Shown here piece by piece: positions 50,009-58,495 of a stretch of DNA of 64,000 nucleotides. The notes under the pieces are model-generated. The model ran no database searches. It was not told the origin of the DNA and saw only the letters and a list, made by a program, of their open reading frames with translations. A program made the translations under genes and the position numbers. How positions within the stretch are numbered: position 1 is the stretch's first letter; each line of letters starts with the position of its first letter. The DNA comes from PALSA-505 sp963699015 (GTDB lineage: Bacteria; Actinomycetota; Actinomycetes; Streptosporangiales; Streptosporangiaceae), in contig CAVOSX010000005.1 in assembly GCA_963699015.1 (NCBI GenBank), positions 1 through 64,000 of the forward strand, given 5' to 3'.

Positions 50009-51400
50009 TCAGGCTTCCTGCGGCTCGATCACGCGGCGCGGCCGCAGCCGCAGCACCAGGCGGTCCGGCGCGCCCTGCAGCACGCCGCCCGCCGGATCGT
50101 CGGCGCCGCCCGCCCGGACCAGGTCCGCCTCCGGCCGCAGGATGTCCCTGACCACCAGCCCGCACAGCAGCAGCACCGCTGCGAGCCTGGCCAGCAGCGC
50201 GGGAAAGTAGAGATCCGGGCCGATGCCGCCCGCGCCGCCGCCCAGCTGGGTAATCAGGTAGGCCCAGATCGCGAAGAAGTAGCCGATCTCGGCCGCCTGC
50301 CACAGTGCGTAGGACCAGATCCTGGGCCGGGCGAGCACGACGAGCGGCGCCAGCCAGATGACGTACTGCGGCGACCACACCTTGTTCGTCACCAGGAACA
50401 GCGCGAGCACCAGGAACAGCAGCTGGGGCAGCCGGGGACGCCGCGGCGCTGCCAGCGCGAGCACGACGATTCCCGCGCAGGCCAGGCAGAATGCCGCCAG
50501 CGATACCAGGTTGAGCGTCGCCACCGAGGTCGTGCCGAGCAGCGGCCAGCGCAGGTACCCGAAGAAGTACCAGATCGATCCCCAGTCGGCGCCGCGGTGG
50601 TCGCTCAGCCAGTAGAAGTAGTCCCAGCCGGACGGCGCGGCGATCATGACCGGCAGGTTCACCGCGAGCCAGGCGGCCGCCGCCGAGCCGGCCGTCACCC
50701 AGAACGCCCGCATCCGGCCCGCCCGCAGGCACAGCAGCAGCAGCGGGCCGAAGAAGACGAGCGGGTAGAACTTGGTGGCGATGCCCAGGCCGAGCAGCAC
50801 CCCGGCGAGCACGTGCCGCCGCGCCGCCCAGGCGGCCAGGCCCAGGGTGGCCAGGCTCATCGCGATCAGGTCCCAGTTGATGAACGCCGCCAGGATGACT
50901 GCGGGGGACAGCGCCACCAGCAGCGCCGTCCACCGCAGCCGGGGTCCGGCGAGGTAGCCGACGGCGAGCACGGCCGCCACCGCGAACAGGGCGAGCAGCA
51001 CCACGGTGAGGTCGAAGAACTCGCGGCCCCTGACGAAGGGGTCACCGATCGGCCGCACCAGCCAGGCGACCGCCTGCATGGCCCAGCCCATGAGCACCGG
51101 GTACTCGACGCGGTGGCCGAGGTAGGGGACCTTCCCTGCGGAGAGCTTCTCGGCGAAATACAGCGGGTAGATGTCGGTGTAGCAGTGAGCCTGGAACTCG
51201 CCGACCGCGGTGTTCCACGCGCCGGCCCGGCACGCCGCCTTGGCCAGGAAGCCCAGCCCGCTGCCGGCCACGCTGGCCGCCGACAGGACGGCGGCCGAGC
51301 CGGCCAGCGCGGCCAGCCAGGCCCGGTGCGACATCCCGGCCGGGCCGCGGCCTGGCTGAGGGACGGCACCGGCCGCCCCTGCCGCGTCCTGCTCCGCCAT
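50009..51400 (-). CDS. GT87-family polytopic mannosyltransferase-like protein
   Basis: The 463-residue protein has 10 or more hydrophobic helices. Early loop residues (FQAHCYTDIYPLYFAEKLS; PYLGHRVEYPVLMGW) match GT87 enzymes that use polyprenyl-phosphomannose at the outer face of the membrane. A WSPQYVIWLAPLVVL segment and an Arg-rich cytoplasmic tail follow. In mycobacteria a relative sits at this position beside ponA1. It probably adds sugar to a lipoglycan; donor and acceptor are not certain. Confidence 0.88.
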   Translation of the reverse strand: MAEQDAAGAAGAVPQPGRGPAGMSHRAWLAALAGSAAVLSAASVAGSGLGFLAKAACRAGAWNTAVGEFQAHCYTDIYPLYFAEKLSAGKVPYLGHRVEYPVLMGWAMQAVAWLVRPIGDPFVRGREFFDLTVVLLALFAVAAVLAVGYLAGPRLRWTALLVALSPAVILAAFINWDLIAMSLATLGLAAWAARRHVLAGVLLGLGIATKFYPLVFFGPLLLLCLRAGRMRAFWVTAGSAAAAWLAVNLPVMIAAPSGWDYFYWLSDHRGADWGSIWYFFGYLRWPLLGTTSVATLNLVSLAAFCLACAGIVVLALAAPRRPRLPQLLFLVLALFLVTNKVWSPQYVIWLAPLVVLARPRIWSYALWQAAEIGYFFAIWAYLITQLGGGAGGIGPDLYFPALLARLAAVLLLCGLVVRDILRPEADLVRAGGADDPAGGVLQGAPDRLVLRLRPRRVIEPQEA

Positions 51401-51522
51401 CAGCGGTCGGGCCCGTCACTCCGCTTCACGGCGGGCCCCTCGATCACCTGCCGCGCGGTCCGGCACTCCGCCGCGCCACAGGCGCGCCGGCCTGCCGTGC
51501 CACCAGGACCCACGGACACACC

Positions 51523-54417
51523 TTAGCCACTGCCGGGCGGGCTCGGCCCGGGGCCGGGCGGCGGGGTATGGCAGTGCTTCAGGCCCCCCGTGCAGGACGG
51601 CGAAGGATGCGGGCTGGTCGGCGGGGCCGGGGGCGTCGTCGGCGGCGGGCTGGCACCGCCGCAGCCCGAACCCGCGGGGACCGGGGTGCAGGTGGGCGCG
51701 GGAGGCGTGGGATGCGGGTGCGGGCTCGGGCTGCTGGCCGGGGGATGGGGCCGCGGGCTGGGCCGGAGCTGCGCCTGTCCCACCAGGTTCCAGGCGGTCC
51801 CGCCGAGGCTGGGCGCGGCGAAGTTCTCGACCGGGAGCTTCGCGAACTCCTTCTCGGCGAACGAGTGCCAGATCATCGCCGGCCAGTCGCCGCCATAGCC
51901 GGGCAGCCCGCCGACTCCGTTCAGGGATTGGCCGCCCGCCTTCGCGTTCTGCTGGTTGGTGAACATCCCTATGGCCAGCGAGTACTGCGGGATGGCACCG
52001 AGGAAGAAGGCCGACTGCGCGGTCTCCGTGGTGCCGGTCTTGCCGATGATCGGCCGCCCGTCGGTCATCGCGGCCGCGGTGCCCGTGCCCTGGGTGGTAT
52101 CGAACGACAGGGTGTAATCGACGTCGGACGCGACGCCGGGAGTGACCACCTGGCGGCGCGCCACCTTGGCCGGGATGAGGTTCGTGCCCTGGGTGACCTG
52201 CTTGATCACGTGCGGGGTGACGTACTGACCGCCGGATGCCAGGACCGCGAACGTGTTCGCCTGCTCCCCGACCGTGAGCGCCGCCGTCCCCAGCGCGATG
52301 CCGACCTGCCCGACCTGGTTCTGCAGCCCGGAACCGACCTGCGGGTAGGGCCCGGTGTTGACGCCGAAAGACCTGGCCATGTTGATGACGTTCTGCGTGC
52401 CCACCCGGTGGGTGAGGTCGGTGTACGCGGTGTTCAGCGACTGGGCGGTCGAGTAGATCACGCTCTGCGGGCCGCCGGCGCCGCTGTCGCCCGCGTCGTT
52501 GCTGAACTCGTGCCATCCGTACGGGGTGCTGGGGCACCCGGCCTGGCCGGGCCCGGTGGCGGGCACCGAGTACTGCCGGGGGTACTGGTCGCTGGGCACG
52601 CAGAGCGGAGAGGTGCCGTCGAGGACGCTGGTCTTGACGCTCATCCCCTGGGACCGCGCGGTGGCGAGCACGTACGGCTTGAACGACGATCCGACCTGTT
52701 CCCTGTTGGCCAGGGCCATGTCCACGTTGCAGAAGGTCCGCTGGCAGCGCCGGTGCGGCTCGGAATAGCTCGGGCCGCTGTACATGGCAACGACGGCACC
52801 GGTGCCGGGCTGCTCGAGCACCGCGCCCACGTGCGCGTACCACGGCAAGGCCTTGCCGTCGGCTGCCATCAGCTTCTCGTTCTGCTTGACCGTGGCGTAC
52901 AGCGCGTTCATCATCGGCTTGCTGAACGTGGTGACGATGTGCAGCCCGCCGTTGTCGATCTGGCTCGTCGTGTAGTGGTAGGTGCTGCGCAGCTCGGTCT
53001 CCACGGCCTGCATGATGTAGCCGTTGTAGCCGGTCCAGCTGGCGCTGCCCGGGCGGGCGCCGGTCACCGCGGGGAACTTCTGCGCCGATGCCTGCTGCTG
53101 GGTCAGCTTGCCCATGGTGACCATGCCCTGCAGCACGTAGTGCCAGCGCGCCACCAGGGGCTTGTACCCCTGGGATCCCGGCGTCGGGTCGAAGACGCCG
53201 GGCGCGTTCACCATCGCGGCGAGCATCGCATCCTGCGCGACGTCCAGCTTGCCGGCGGCCTTGCCGAAGTACGTCTCCGCGGCCGCCCCGACCCCGTACG
53301 CGCCGTTGCCGAAGTAGATCGTGTTCAGGTACTGGGTGAGGATCCAGTCCTTGGACTTCTGCCGCGCGAGCTTGACCGAGACGAAGATCTCCTTGAGCTT
53401 GCGGCTGATCGTCTGCGCGGTCCCGATGTTGGCGTAGTAGTTGCGGACGAACTGCTGGGTGATGGTGGAGCCGCCCTGCAGCGAGGTGCCCGAGCCGGTG
53501 AGGTCGTCGTAGGCCGCGCGCAGGATGCCGGTCGGCGAAACCCCGCCCTCGTTGTAGAAGTTCCTGTCCTCGGCCGCCACCACGGCGTTCTTGAGCTGGA
53601 CGGGGATCTGGCTCGAGGTGAGCACCTGGCGGTTCGTGGTGCCGAACTTGCCTACCACGGTCTTGCCGTCGCTGAAGTAGACCGTCGATGACTGCTGCAG
53701 GGCCAGCGCCGACACGTCGGTCGGGATCGGCGTGCTCGAGTAGGCGACGCCGATGAGGATCGCGACGGTCACGATCGCGGCCCCGACGGCCGACAGCACG
53801 ACCGCGAGCGCCTTCTTCCAGGTCCAGTGGCGCCACCAGCTGCCCTTGCGCTTGGCGGTGCGGCCCGCGCGCCCGCCACGGCCGCGGCCGCCGTTCCCGC
53901 CGCCGGGGCCGGGGCGCTCTTCGGTCTCGGCGTGGCGCATGAACCGCCGCCGTCCGGCCCGGTTCCCGGCAGCGCGAGCGGGCCCCCGCAGGCCGGTCCT
54001 GCCCGCGGCCGCCGGGGACGGGGCCACCGGGGGCGGGGCCACCGCCCGGCGGTAGCCAGCGCCGCCGCCGTAGCCGTCACCGCGGCGGTAACCGTCGCCA
54101 CGGCCGTAGCCGGCGGGGCCGCCATCTTCACCGCGGCCGTACCCAGCATCACGCCGGTAGCCGTCGCCCCGGCCTGCCGGGGCCGCCGGGGCGGCCGGGG
54201 CGGCCGGACCGTAGCCACCGCCGCGATCGTGGCCAGCGCCGCGGCCCGCCCGGTTGCCGAGGCCGAAGCGCTCACGGTCACTGCCGCCGGCGGGTTCCTC
54301 GCCGGCCGCCCGCTCGTCGCCGTCACCGCGGCCGTAACCCTCACCGCGCGCGCCGTAGCCTGGGCCGTGCTCACCGTGACGTGGCCGGCCTGATCCGGTG
54401 AAGCCTTGAGTACTCAC
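51523..54417 (-). CDS. Class A penicillin-binding protein (PonA type)
   Basis: The 964-residue bifunctional enzyme builds peptidoglycan. A Gly/Arg/Tyr-rich cytoplasmic tail (1-200, with repeats such as GYGRGDGYRRGDGY) precedes the helix 203-225. The transglycosylase domain has AAEDRNFYNE (Glu283) and GGSTITQQFVRNYY. The transpeptidase has the SxxK motif SSFK (Ser577, Lys580), an SxN-like STAQSLN, and KTGTTETAQS. A Pro-rich C-terminal tail follows. The long disordered tail is much longer than in mycobacterial PonA1 and likely an interaction or phosphorylation region. It neighbours GT87 and DUF5318, as in mycobacteria. Confidence 0.95.
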   Translation of the reverse strand: MSTQGFTGSGRPRHGEHGPGYGARGEGYGRGDGDERAAGEEPAGGSDRERFGLGNRAGRGAGHDRGGGYGPAAPAAPAAPAGRGDGYRRDAGYGRGEDGGPAGYGRGDGYRRGDGYGGGAGYRRAVAPPPVAPSPAAAGRTGLRGPARAAGNRAGRRRFMRHAETEERPGPGGGNGGRGRGGRAGRTAKRKGSWWRHWTWKKALAVVLSAVGAAIVTVAILIGVAYSSTPIPTDVSALALQQSSTVYFSDGKTVVGKFGTTNRQVLTSSQIPVQLKNAVVAAEDRNFYNEGGVSPTGILRAAYDDLTGSGTSLQGGSTITQQFVRNYYANIGTAQTISRKLKEIFVSVKLARQKSKDWILTQYLNTIYFGNGAYGVGAAAETYFGKAAGKLDVAQDAMLAAMVNAPGVFDPTPGSQGYKPLVARWHYVLQGMVTMGKLTQQQASAQKFPAVTGARPGSASWTGYNGYIMQAVETELRSTYHYTTSQIDNGGLHIVTTFSKPMMNALYATVKQNEKLMAADGKALPWYAHVGAVLEQPGTGAVVAMYSGPSYSEPHRRCQRTFCNVDMALANREQVGSSFKPYVLATARSQGMSVKTSVLDGTSPLCVPSDQYPRQYSVPATGPGQAGCPSTPYGWHEFSNDAGDSGAGGPQSVIYSTAQSLNTAYTDLTHRVGTQNVINMARSFGVNTGPYPQVGSGLQNQVGQVGIALGTAALTVGEQANTFAVLASGGQYVTPHVIKQVTQGTNLIPAKVARRQVVTPGVASDVDYTLSFDTTQGTGTAAAMTDGRPIIGKTGTTETAQSAFFLGAIPQYSLAIGMFTNQQNAKAGGQSLNGVGGLPGYGGDWPAMIWHSFAEKEFAKLPVENFAAPSLGGTAWNLVGQAQLRPSPRPHPPASSPSPHPHPTPPAPTCTPVPAGSGCGGASPPPTTPPAPPTSPHPSPSCTGGLKHCHTPPPGPGPSPPGSG

Positions 54418-54583
54418 GCATCCTCACTGGTTCGCGGCTCGCGCATGGCGGCCCGCGGGCGCGGGCAGGGGGTCCAGCGGGCCATGACGCCGGGGCTCAA
54501 GGTACCCGGTCGCATCCTTCGCTACCGGCCCAGTAGTTTTTATCCGTCACACCCGCAACGTGATGCTACGGCCTCGCGGTGAC

Positions 54584-54988
54584 TCAGTCGCCGGTCCGGA
54601 CGCGCCGTCCGCGCCTGCTGCGCGGCTCACCCGTGCCGAGTACGTAGGACGAAGCGAGGTGGTTCCAGGCACAACTCTGGCAGACCTCAACGACGTAAAC
54701 CTGGAACTCCCCGTATTCCAGCGCCATTTCATCGAGTTCTGGCCCCTTCTTGACCCTTCCTTCATACTGGCCAAGCTCATCGCCGTATACGTAGGTCACA
54801 TGGGTCAGCCTGGCCCTGCGGCAGACGGGGCAGGGGCTGTCGGTCGGCTCTCCGTGGAACTTCGCGGCGCGCAACAGGTACGGGTGCGCGTCGCATACGT
54901 CGGCGATCGTGGTCTGCCCGAGCAGCACGGACTTCAGCGTCGCCCTCTTGGCGAGCGCGTAGTCGACGACCGAACGCATAGAACCCAT
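54584..54988 (-). CDS. DUF5318 family protein with zinc-ribbon cysteines
   Basis: The product is 134 residues from ATG 54988 (ATG 54979 is possible). It reads RSVVDYALAKRATLKSVLLG near the start and has two cysteine pairs, CPVCRRARLTHVTYV and VCQSCAWNHL, likely binding zinc. The order DUF5318 beside ponA is conserved in mycobacteria (Rv0049 and Rv0050). Function unknown; it may be involved in envelope control. It is divergent from padR. Confidence 0.88.
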   Translation of the reverse strand: MGSMRSVVDYALAKRATLKSVLLGQTTIADVCDAHPYLLRAAKFHGEPTDSPCPVCRRARLTHVTYVYGDELGQYEGRVKKGPELDEMALEYGEFQVYVVEVCQSCAWNHLASSYVLGTGEPRSRRGRRVRTGD

Positions 54989-55082
54989 CCCCGACAGGGT
55001 ACGACGGATGCCCGCCGAGGCCGAGCCTGGAACCTCGCGACGATGCCGGGCTTGCGTTCCGCCAACGACCAACATATCCTCC

Positions 55083-55118
55083 CGATGTATCGAACCGATA
55101 CAATAGAGCGATACATCG
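55083..55118. promoter_or_regulatory. PadR-type palindromic operator between DUF5318 and padR
   Basis: CGATGTATCG (55083-55092) and CGATACATCG (55109-55118) are exact inverted repeats with a 16-base gap. A second dyad TGTATCG-AAC-CGATACA (55086-55102) overlaps it. PadR family operators have this TGTATCG/CGATACA character. The site is 73 bases before the padR GTG and could control both divergent genes. Confidence 0.75.
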
Positions 55119-55191
55119 CGAAGATACGTCGTGACGGCTCGGCCGACCGCTGGCATTGCGGCAGGCCGGACACACAGGAAGGTTCCGGCTG

Positions 55192-55812
55192 GTGAGCGAC
55201 CATCGCGCAGGCGGCCTCGGCTCCCCCGAGGGCCGCGCCGGCGGCAGGCGCTCGGGAGTGCTCGAGCTGGCCGTGCTCGGCCTGCTGCATGAGACGCCGA
55301 TGCACGGGTACGAGCTGCGCAAGCGGCTCAACGCCCTGCTCGGCGCCTTCCGGGCATTCTCCTACGGGTCGCTCTACCCATGCCTGAAGGAACTGCTGCG
55401 CACCGGCCTGATCGCGGAGGACTCCGGGCCTGACGCCCCGCGGCCGCTGGCCGGACGCCGGTCGAAGATCGTCTACCGGCTGACGGCCGAAGGCAAGGAG
55501 CGACTGCAGGACCTGCTCGCCGAGGCGGGGCCTGCTGCCTGGGAGGACGATGGATTCGGTATCCGGTTCGCGTTCTTCGGCCAGACTCGGGCGGACGTCA
55601 GGCTGCGGATCCTGGAGGGACGGCGCAGCCGGCTCGAGGAGCGGATGGAGAGCGTGCGCGCCGCCCTGGCCCGGACCAGGGAGCGCCTGGACAGCTACAC
55701 CCTGGAGCTGCACCAGCACGGCCTGGAGTCGGTCGAGCGGGAAGTCCGTTGGCTGAACGAGCTGATCGCCTCGGAAAGAGAATCCGGCCCGGGTAACAAG
55801 ACCCAGACGTGA
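55192..55812 (+). CDS. PadR-family regulator
   Basis: Starting at the GTG at 55192, preceded by AGGAAGG, the product is 206 residues. The winged helix is at 27-105 (LELAVLGLLHETPMHGYELR; FRAFSYGSLYPCLKELLRTG; KIVYRLTAEGKERLQDLL). A long C-terminal helix likely mediates dimerisation (LEGRRSRLEERMESVRAALAR). In mycobacteria the relative next to ino1 is proposed to control inositol or cell-wall genes. Autoregulation through the upstream dyad is likely. Confidence 0.92.
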   Translation: MSDHRAGGLGSPEGRAGGRRSGVLELAVLGLLHETPMHGYELRKRLNALLGAFRAFSYGSLYPCLKELLRTGLIAEDSGPDAPRPLAGRRSKIVYRLTAEGKERLQDLLAEAGPAAWEDDGFGIRFAFFGQTRADVRLRILEGRRSRLEERMESVRAALARTRERLDSYTLELHQHGLESVEREVRWLNELIASERESGPGNKTQT

Positions 55813-55826
55813 CGCTGCCGCACCCT

Positions 55827-55843
55827 GCCCGCCGTCGGCGGGC
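55827..55843. terminator. GCCCGCC-GTC-GGCGGGC hairpin between padR and ino1
   Basis: A perfect 7-bp stem with a 3-base loop, 14 bases after the padR stop and 57 bases before ino1. It may end padR transcripts or only attenuate read-through into ino1. It lacks a U-run. Confidence 0.5.
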
Positions 55844-55899
55844 ACGGCCGCGCCACGAGTAAACGCACCACGAACGGCACGAGTAAAGGAGCCATCCTG

Positions 55900-56979
55900 A
55901 TGGGATCGGTACGGGTAGCCATCGTCGGCGTGGGCAACTGCGCCAGTTCCCTGGTCCAGGGCGTGGAGTATTACGCGGACGCTGCCCCGGACAGCCGGGT
56001 GCCCGGCCTGATGCACGTGCGGTTCGGTCCGTATCACGTCTCGGACGTGCAGTTCGTCGCCGCCTTCGACGTGGACGCCAAGAAGGTCGGCCAGGACCTG
56101 TCCGACGCCATCACGGCCAGCGAGAACAACACGATCAAGATCTGCGACGTGCCGCCCACCGGGTTGACCGTGCAACGCGGCCCGACCCTGGACGGGCTCG
56201 GCCAGTACTACCGCGACATCATCACCGAGTCCGACGAGCCGCCGGCCGACGTGACGCAGGTACTCAGGGACACCCGGGCCGACGTGCTCGTCTCCTACCT
56301 GCCCGTGGGCTCGGAGGAGGCCGACCGCTACTACGCGCAGTGCGCCATCGACGCCGGCGTGGCGTTCGTCAACGCGCTCCCCGTGTTCATCGCCTCGGAC
56401 CCGGCCTGGGCGGCCAAGTTCACCCAAGCGGGCGTGCCGATCATCGGGGACGACATCAAATCCCAGGTCGGCGCCACGATCACGCACCGCGTGCTGGCCA
56501 AGCTGTTCGAGGACCGCGGGGTGGAGTTGCAGCGCACCTACCAGCTCAACGTCGGCGGCAACATGGACTTCATGAACATGCTGGAGCGCAGCAGGCTGCA
56601 GACCAAGAAGCTGTCGAAGACGCAGTCGGTGACGTCGCAGATCCCGCATGAGATGGAGCGGGCCTCTGTGCACATCGGCCCGTCCGACCACGTGCCCTGG
56701 CTGGATGACAGGAAGCTGGCGTTCGTCCGGCTCGAGGGACGGGCCTTCGGCGACGTGCCGCTGAACCTGGAGTACCGGCTCGAGGTCTGGGACTCGCCGA
56801 ACTCCGCCGGGGTCATCATCGACGCGATCAGGGCGGCGAAGATCGCCAAGGACCGCGGCATCGGCGGCCCGGTCCTCTCCCCGTCCTCGTACTTCATGAA
56901 GTCGCCGCCCGAGCAGTACGGCGACGACGAGTGCCGGGACCGGGTGGAGAAGTTCATCAGCGGCGAGATCGACCGCTGA
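55900..56979 (+). CDS. ino1: Inositol-3-phosphate synthase
   Basis: The 359-residue enzyme converts glucose-6-phosphate to 1L-myo-inositol 3-phosphate using NAD. The nucleotide loop is GVGNCASSLVQG (8-19), with later conserved parts VSYLPVGSEEADRYYAQCAI, DDIKSQVGATITHRVL, LNVGGNMDFMNMLER and PLNLEYRLEVWDSPNSAG. It provides inositol for phosphatidylinositol and mycothiol. AAAGGAGCC lies before the ATG. padR is directly upstream. Confidence 0.96.
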   Translation: MGSVRVAIVGVGNCASSLVQGVEYYADAAPDSRVPGLMHVRFGPYHVSDVQFVAAFDVDAKKVGQDLSDAITASENNTIKICDVPPTGLTVQRGPTLDGLGQYYRDIITESDEPPADVTQVLRDTRADVLVSYLPVGSEEADRYYAQCAIDAGVAFVNALPVFIASDPAWAAKFTQAGVPIIGDDIKSQVGATITHRVLAKLFEDRGVELQRTYQLNVGGNMDFMNMLERSRLQTKKLSKTQSVTSQIPHEMERASVHIGPSDHVPWLDDRKLAFVRLEGRAFGDVPLNLEYRLEVWDSPNSAGVIIDAIRAAKIAKDRGIGGPVLSPSSYFMKSPPEQYGDDECRDRVEKFISGEIDR

Positions 56980-57073
56980 CGCTCCTGGCAGCGAGAGCGG
57001 GCGGCAGCCTGCGCTCGCAGGTCTCGCGGCCGGGACCGGGGATGACGGCAGGCCGACGCCTTAGGCTGAACAC

Positions 57074-58495
57074 GTGGGCTTTCACGCGCGTTTGCGCGAC
57101 CTGCTCGCCGCGGCCCGGGTGCGACCAGGCCCGAGCGGGCGGCCCGCGCGACCGTCATTCCTCGCCGACCTAGGCACGGTTCTCGCCGAGCGCGACTTCC
57201 GCCGCCTGTTCGGGACCCGGCTGATATCGCAGGCCGGCGACGGCATGTTCACGGCCGGGCTTGGCGCGTACGTGTTCTTCAACGCGACGAGCTTCCCCAA
57301 CCCCGTGTCGGCGGCCGGCGCGTTCGCGGTGCTCTACCTGCCCTACTCGCTGATCGGGCCATTCGCCGGCGTGTTCATCGACCGCTGGTCGCGCCGGCAG
57401 ATCCTGGTCTGGTCGGCGCTGGTCCGCGCCGTCTTCGTGGCGCTGACCGCCGCCCTGGTGGCCGCGGGAAGCCTGGGGGCACCGCTCTACGTCGGCGTGC
57501 TCGCCGTGCTCGGCGTGAACAGGTTCTTCCTGTCCTCGCTGTCGGCCGCCATGCCGCACGTGGTGGCGGAGGACAAGCTGGTCATGGCGAACGCGGTGGC
57601 CCCGACCTCCGGCACGATCGCCGGCTTCATCGGCGGCTTCATCGGGCTGGGCGTTCACCTGGTCACCGGCGGGGGCCGTGGCGGCTCGGCGGTCACCCTG
57701 CTCGCCGCGGGCGCCTGCTACCTGGTGGCCGGGACGGTCGCGGCCACCATGCACCGGGATGTGCTCGGGCCTGAGCGGACCGCGGGCGGGCAGCAGCGCA
57801 CCGGGGTACTGACCGAGCTGCGCGGCGTCGCGGCCGGGCTGGCCGAGGGAGCGCGACACGTGCTGGGGCGGCCCAGGGCCGCCGCGGCCCTGGTAGCCAC
57901 CGCAGGCCAGCGGACGATGTACGGGATCTTGTTCCTGATGTCGATCCTGCTGTACCGCAACTACTTCTACCACGCGAGCGCCAACAACGCGCTCGGCCAC
58001 TTCACCCTGGTGATCGTGGCCGCGGCGATCGGCTACGGCGCCGCCGCCGTAGTCACCCCGATCGTGAGCCCGCGGCTGCCCGACGGCAGCCTGATCACGA
58101 TCATGCTCCTGGTGGCCGGGATAGTGTGCGCCACGCTGGGCGTCACGTTCAGCCAGGTCCCGTTCTTGTTCATCAGCTTCGCGCTCGGCCTCGCCGCGCA
58201 GTCCGTGGCCATCACCGCGACGACGATCATCCAGCGGGAGGTGGACGACGTCTTCCGCGGGCGGGTGTTCTCGTTCTACGACATGCTGTTCAACGTGCCG
58301 TTCGTTATCGGCGCGGCGGTGGGCGCGGCGTTCATGCCCTTCGACGGCAAGTCCTACGTGCTGGTGGGCGTGGCCAGCGGGGGCTACGTGCTGACGGCCG
58401 TGGCGTACTCGCTGCTCAGCCGTCAGCGATCCGCGGGCGGATCCGCGTCCCCGTCGGTGAGCCCCTCCGCCGCCGCCCAGCGCAGCAGTTCCTGA
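57074..58495 (+). CDS. MFS transporter, 12-helix type
   Basis: The 473-residue protein begins at a GTG and has about 12 hydrophobic helices. Motif A-like residues appear between helices 2 and 3 (GVFIDRWSRRQILVW). The N-terminal cytoplasmic part carries LAERDFRRLFGTRLISQAGD, typical of the enterobactin-exporter/macrolide-efflux branch. Substrate unknown. Its last 73 bases overlap the end of pcnA on the opposite strand, so the two stop codons lie inside each other. Confidence 0.88.
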   Translation: MGFHARLRDLLAAARVRPGPSGRPARPSFLADLGTVLAERDFRRLFGTRLISQAGDGMFTAGLGAYVFFNATSFPNPVSAAGAFAVLYLPYSLIGPFAGVFIDRWSRRQILVWSALVRAVFVALTAALVAAGSLGAPLYVGVLAVLGVNRFFLSSLSAAMPHVVAEDKLVMANAVAPTSGTIAGFIGGFIGLGVHLVTGGGRGGSAVTLLAAGACYLVAGTVAATMHRDVLGPERTAGGQQRTGVLTELRGVAAGLAEGARHVLGRPRAAAALVATAGQRTMYGILFLMSILLYRNYFYHASANNALGHFTLVIVAAAIGYGAAAVVTPIVSPRLPDGSLITIMLLVAGIVCATLGVTFSQVPFLFISFALGLAAQSVAITATTIIQREVDDVFRGRVFSFYDMLFNVPFVIGAAVGAAFMPFDGKSYVLVGVASGGYVLTAVAYSLLSRQRSAGGSASPSVSPSAAAQRSSS

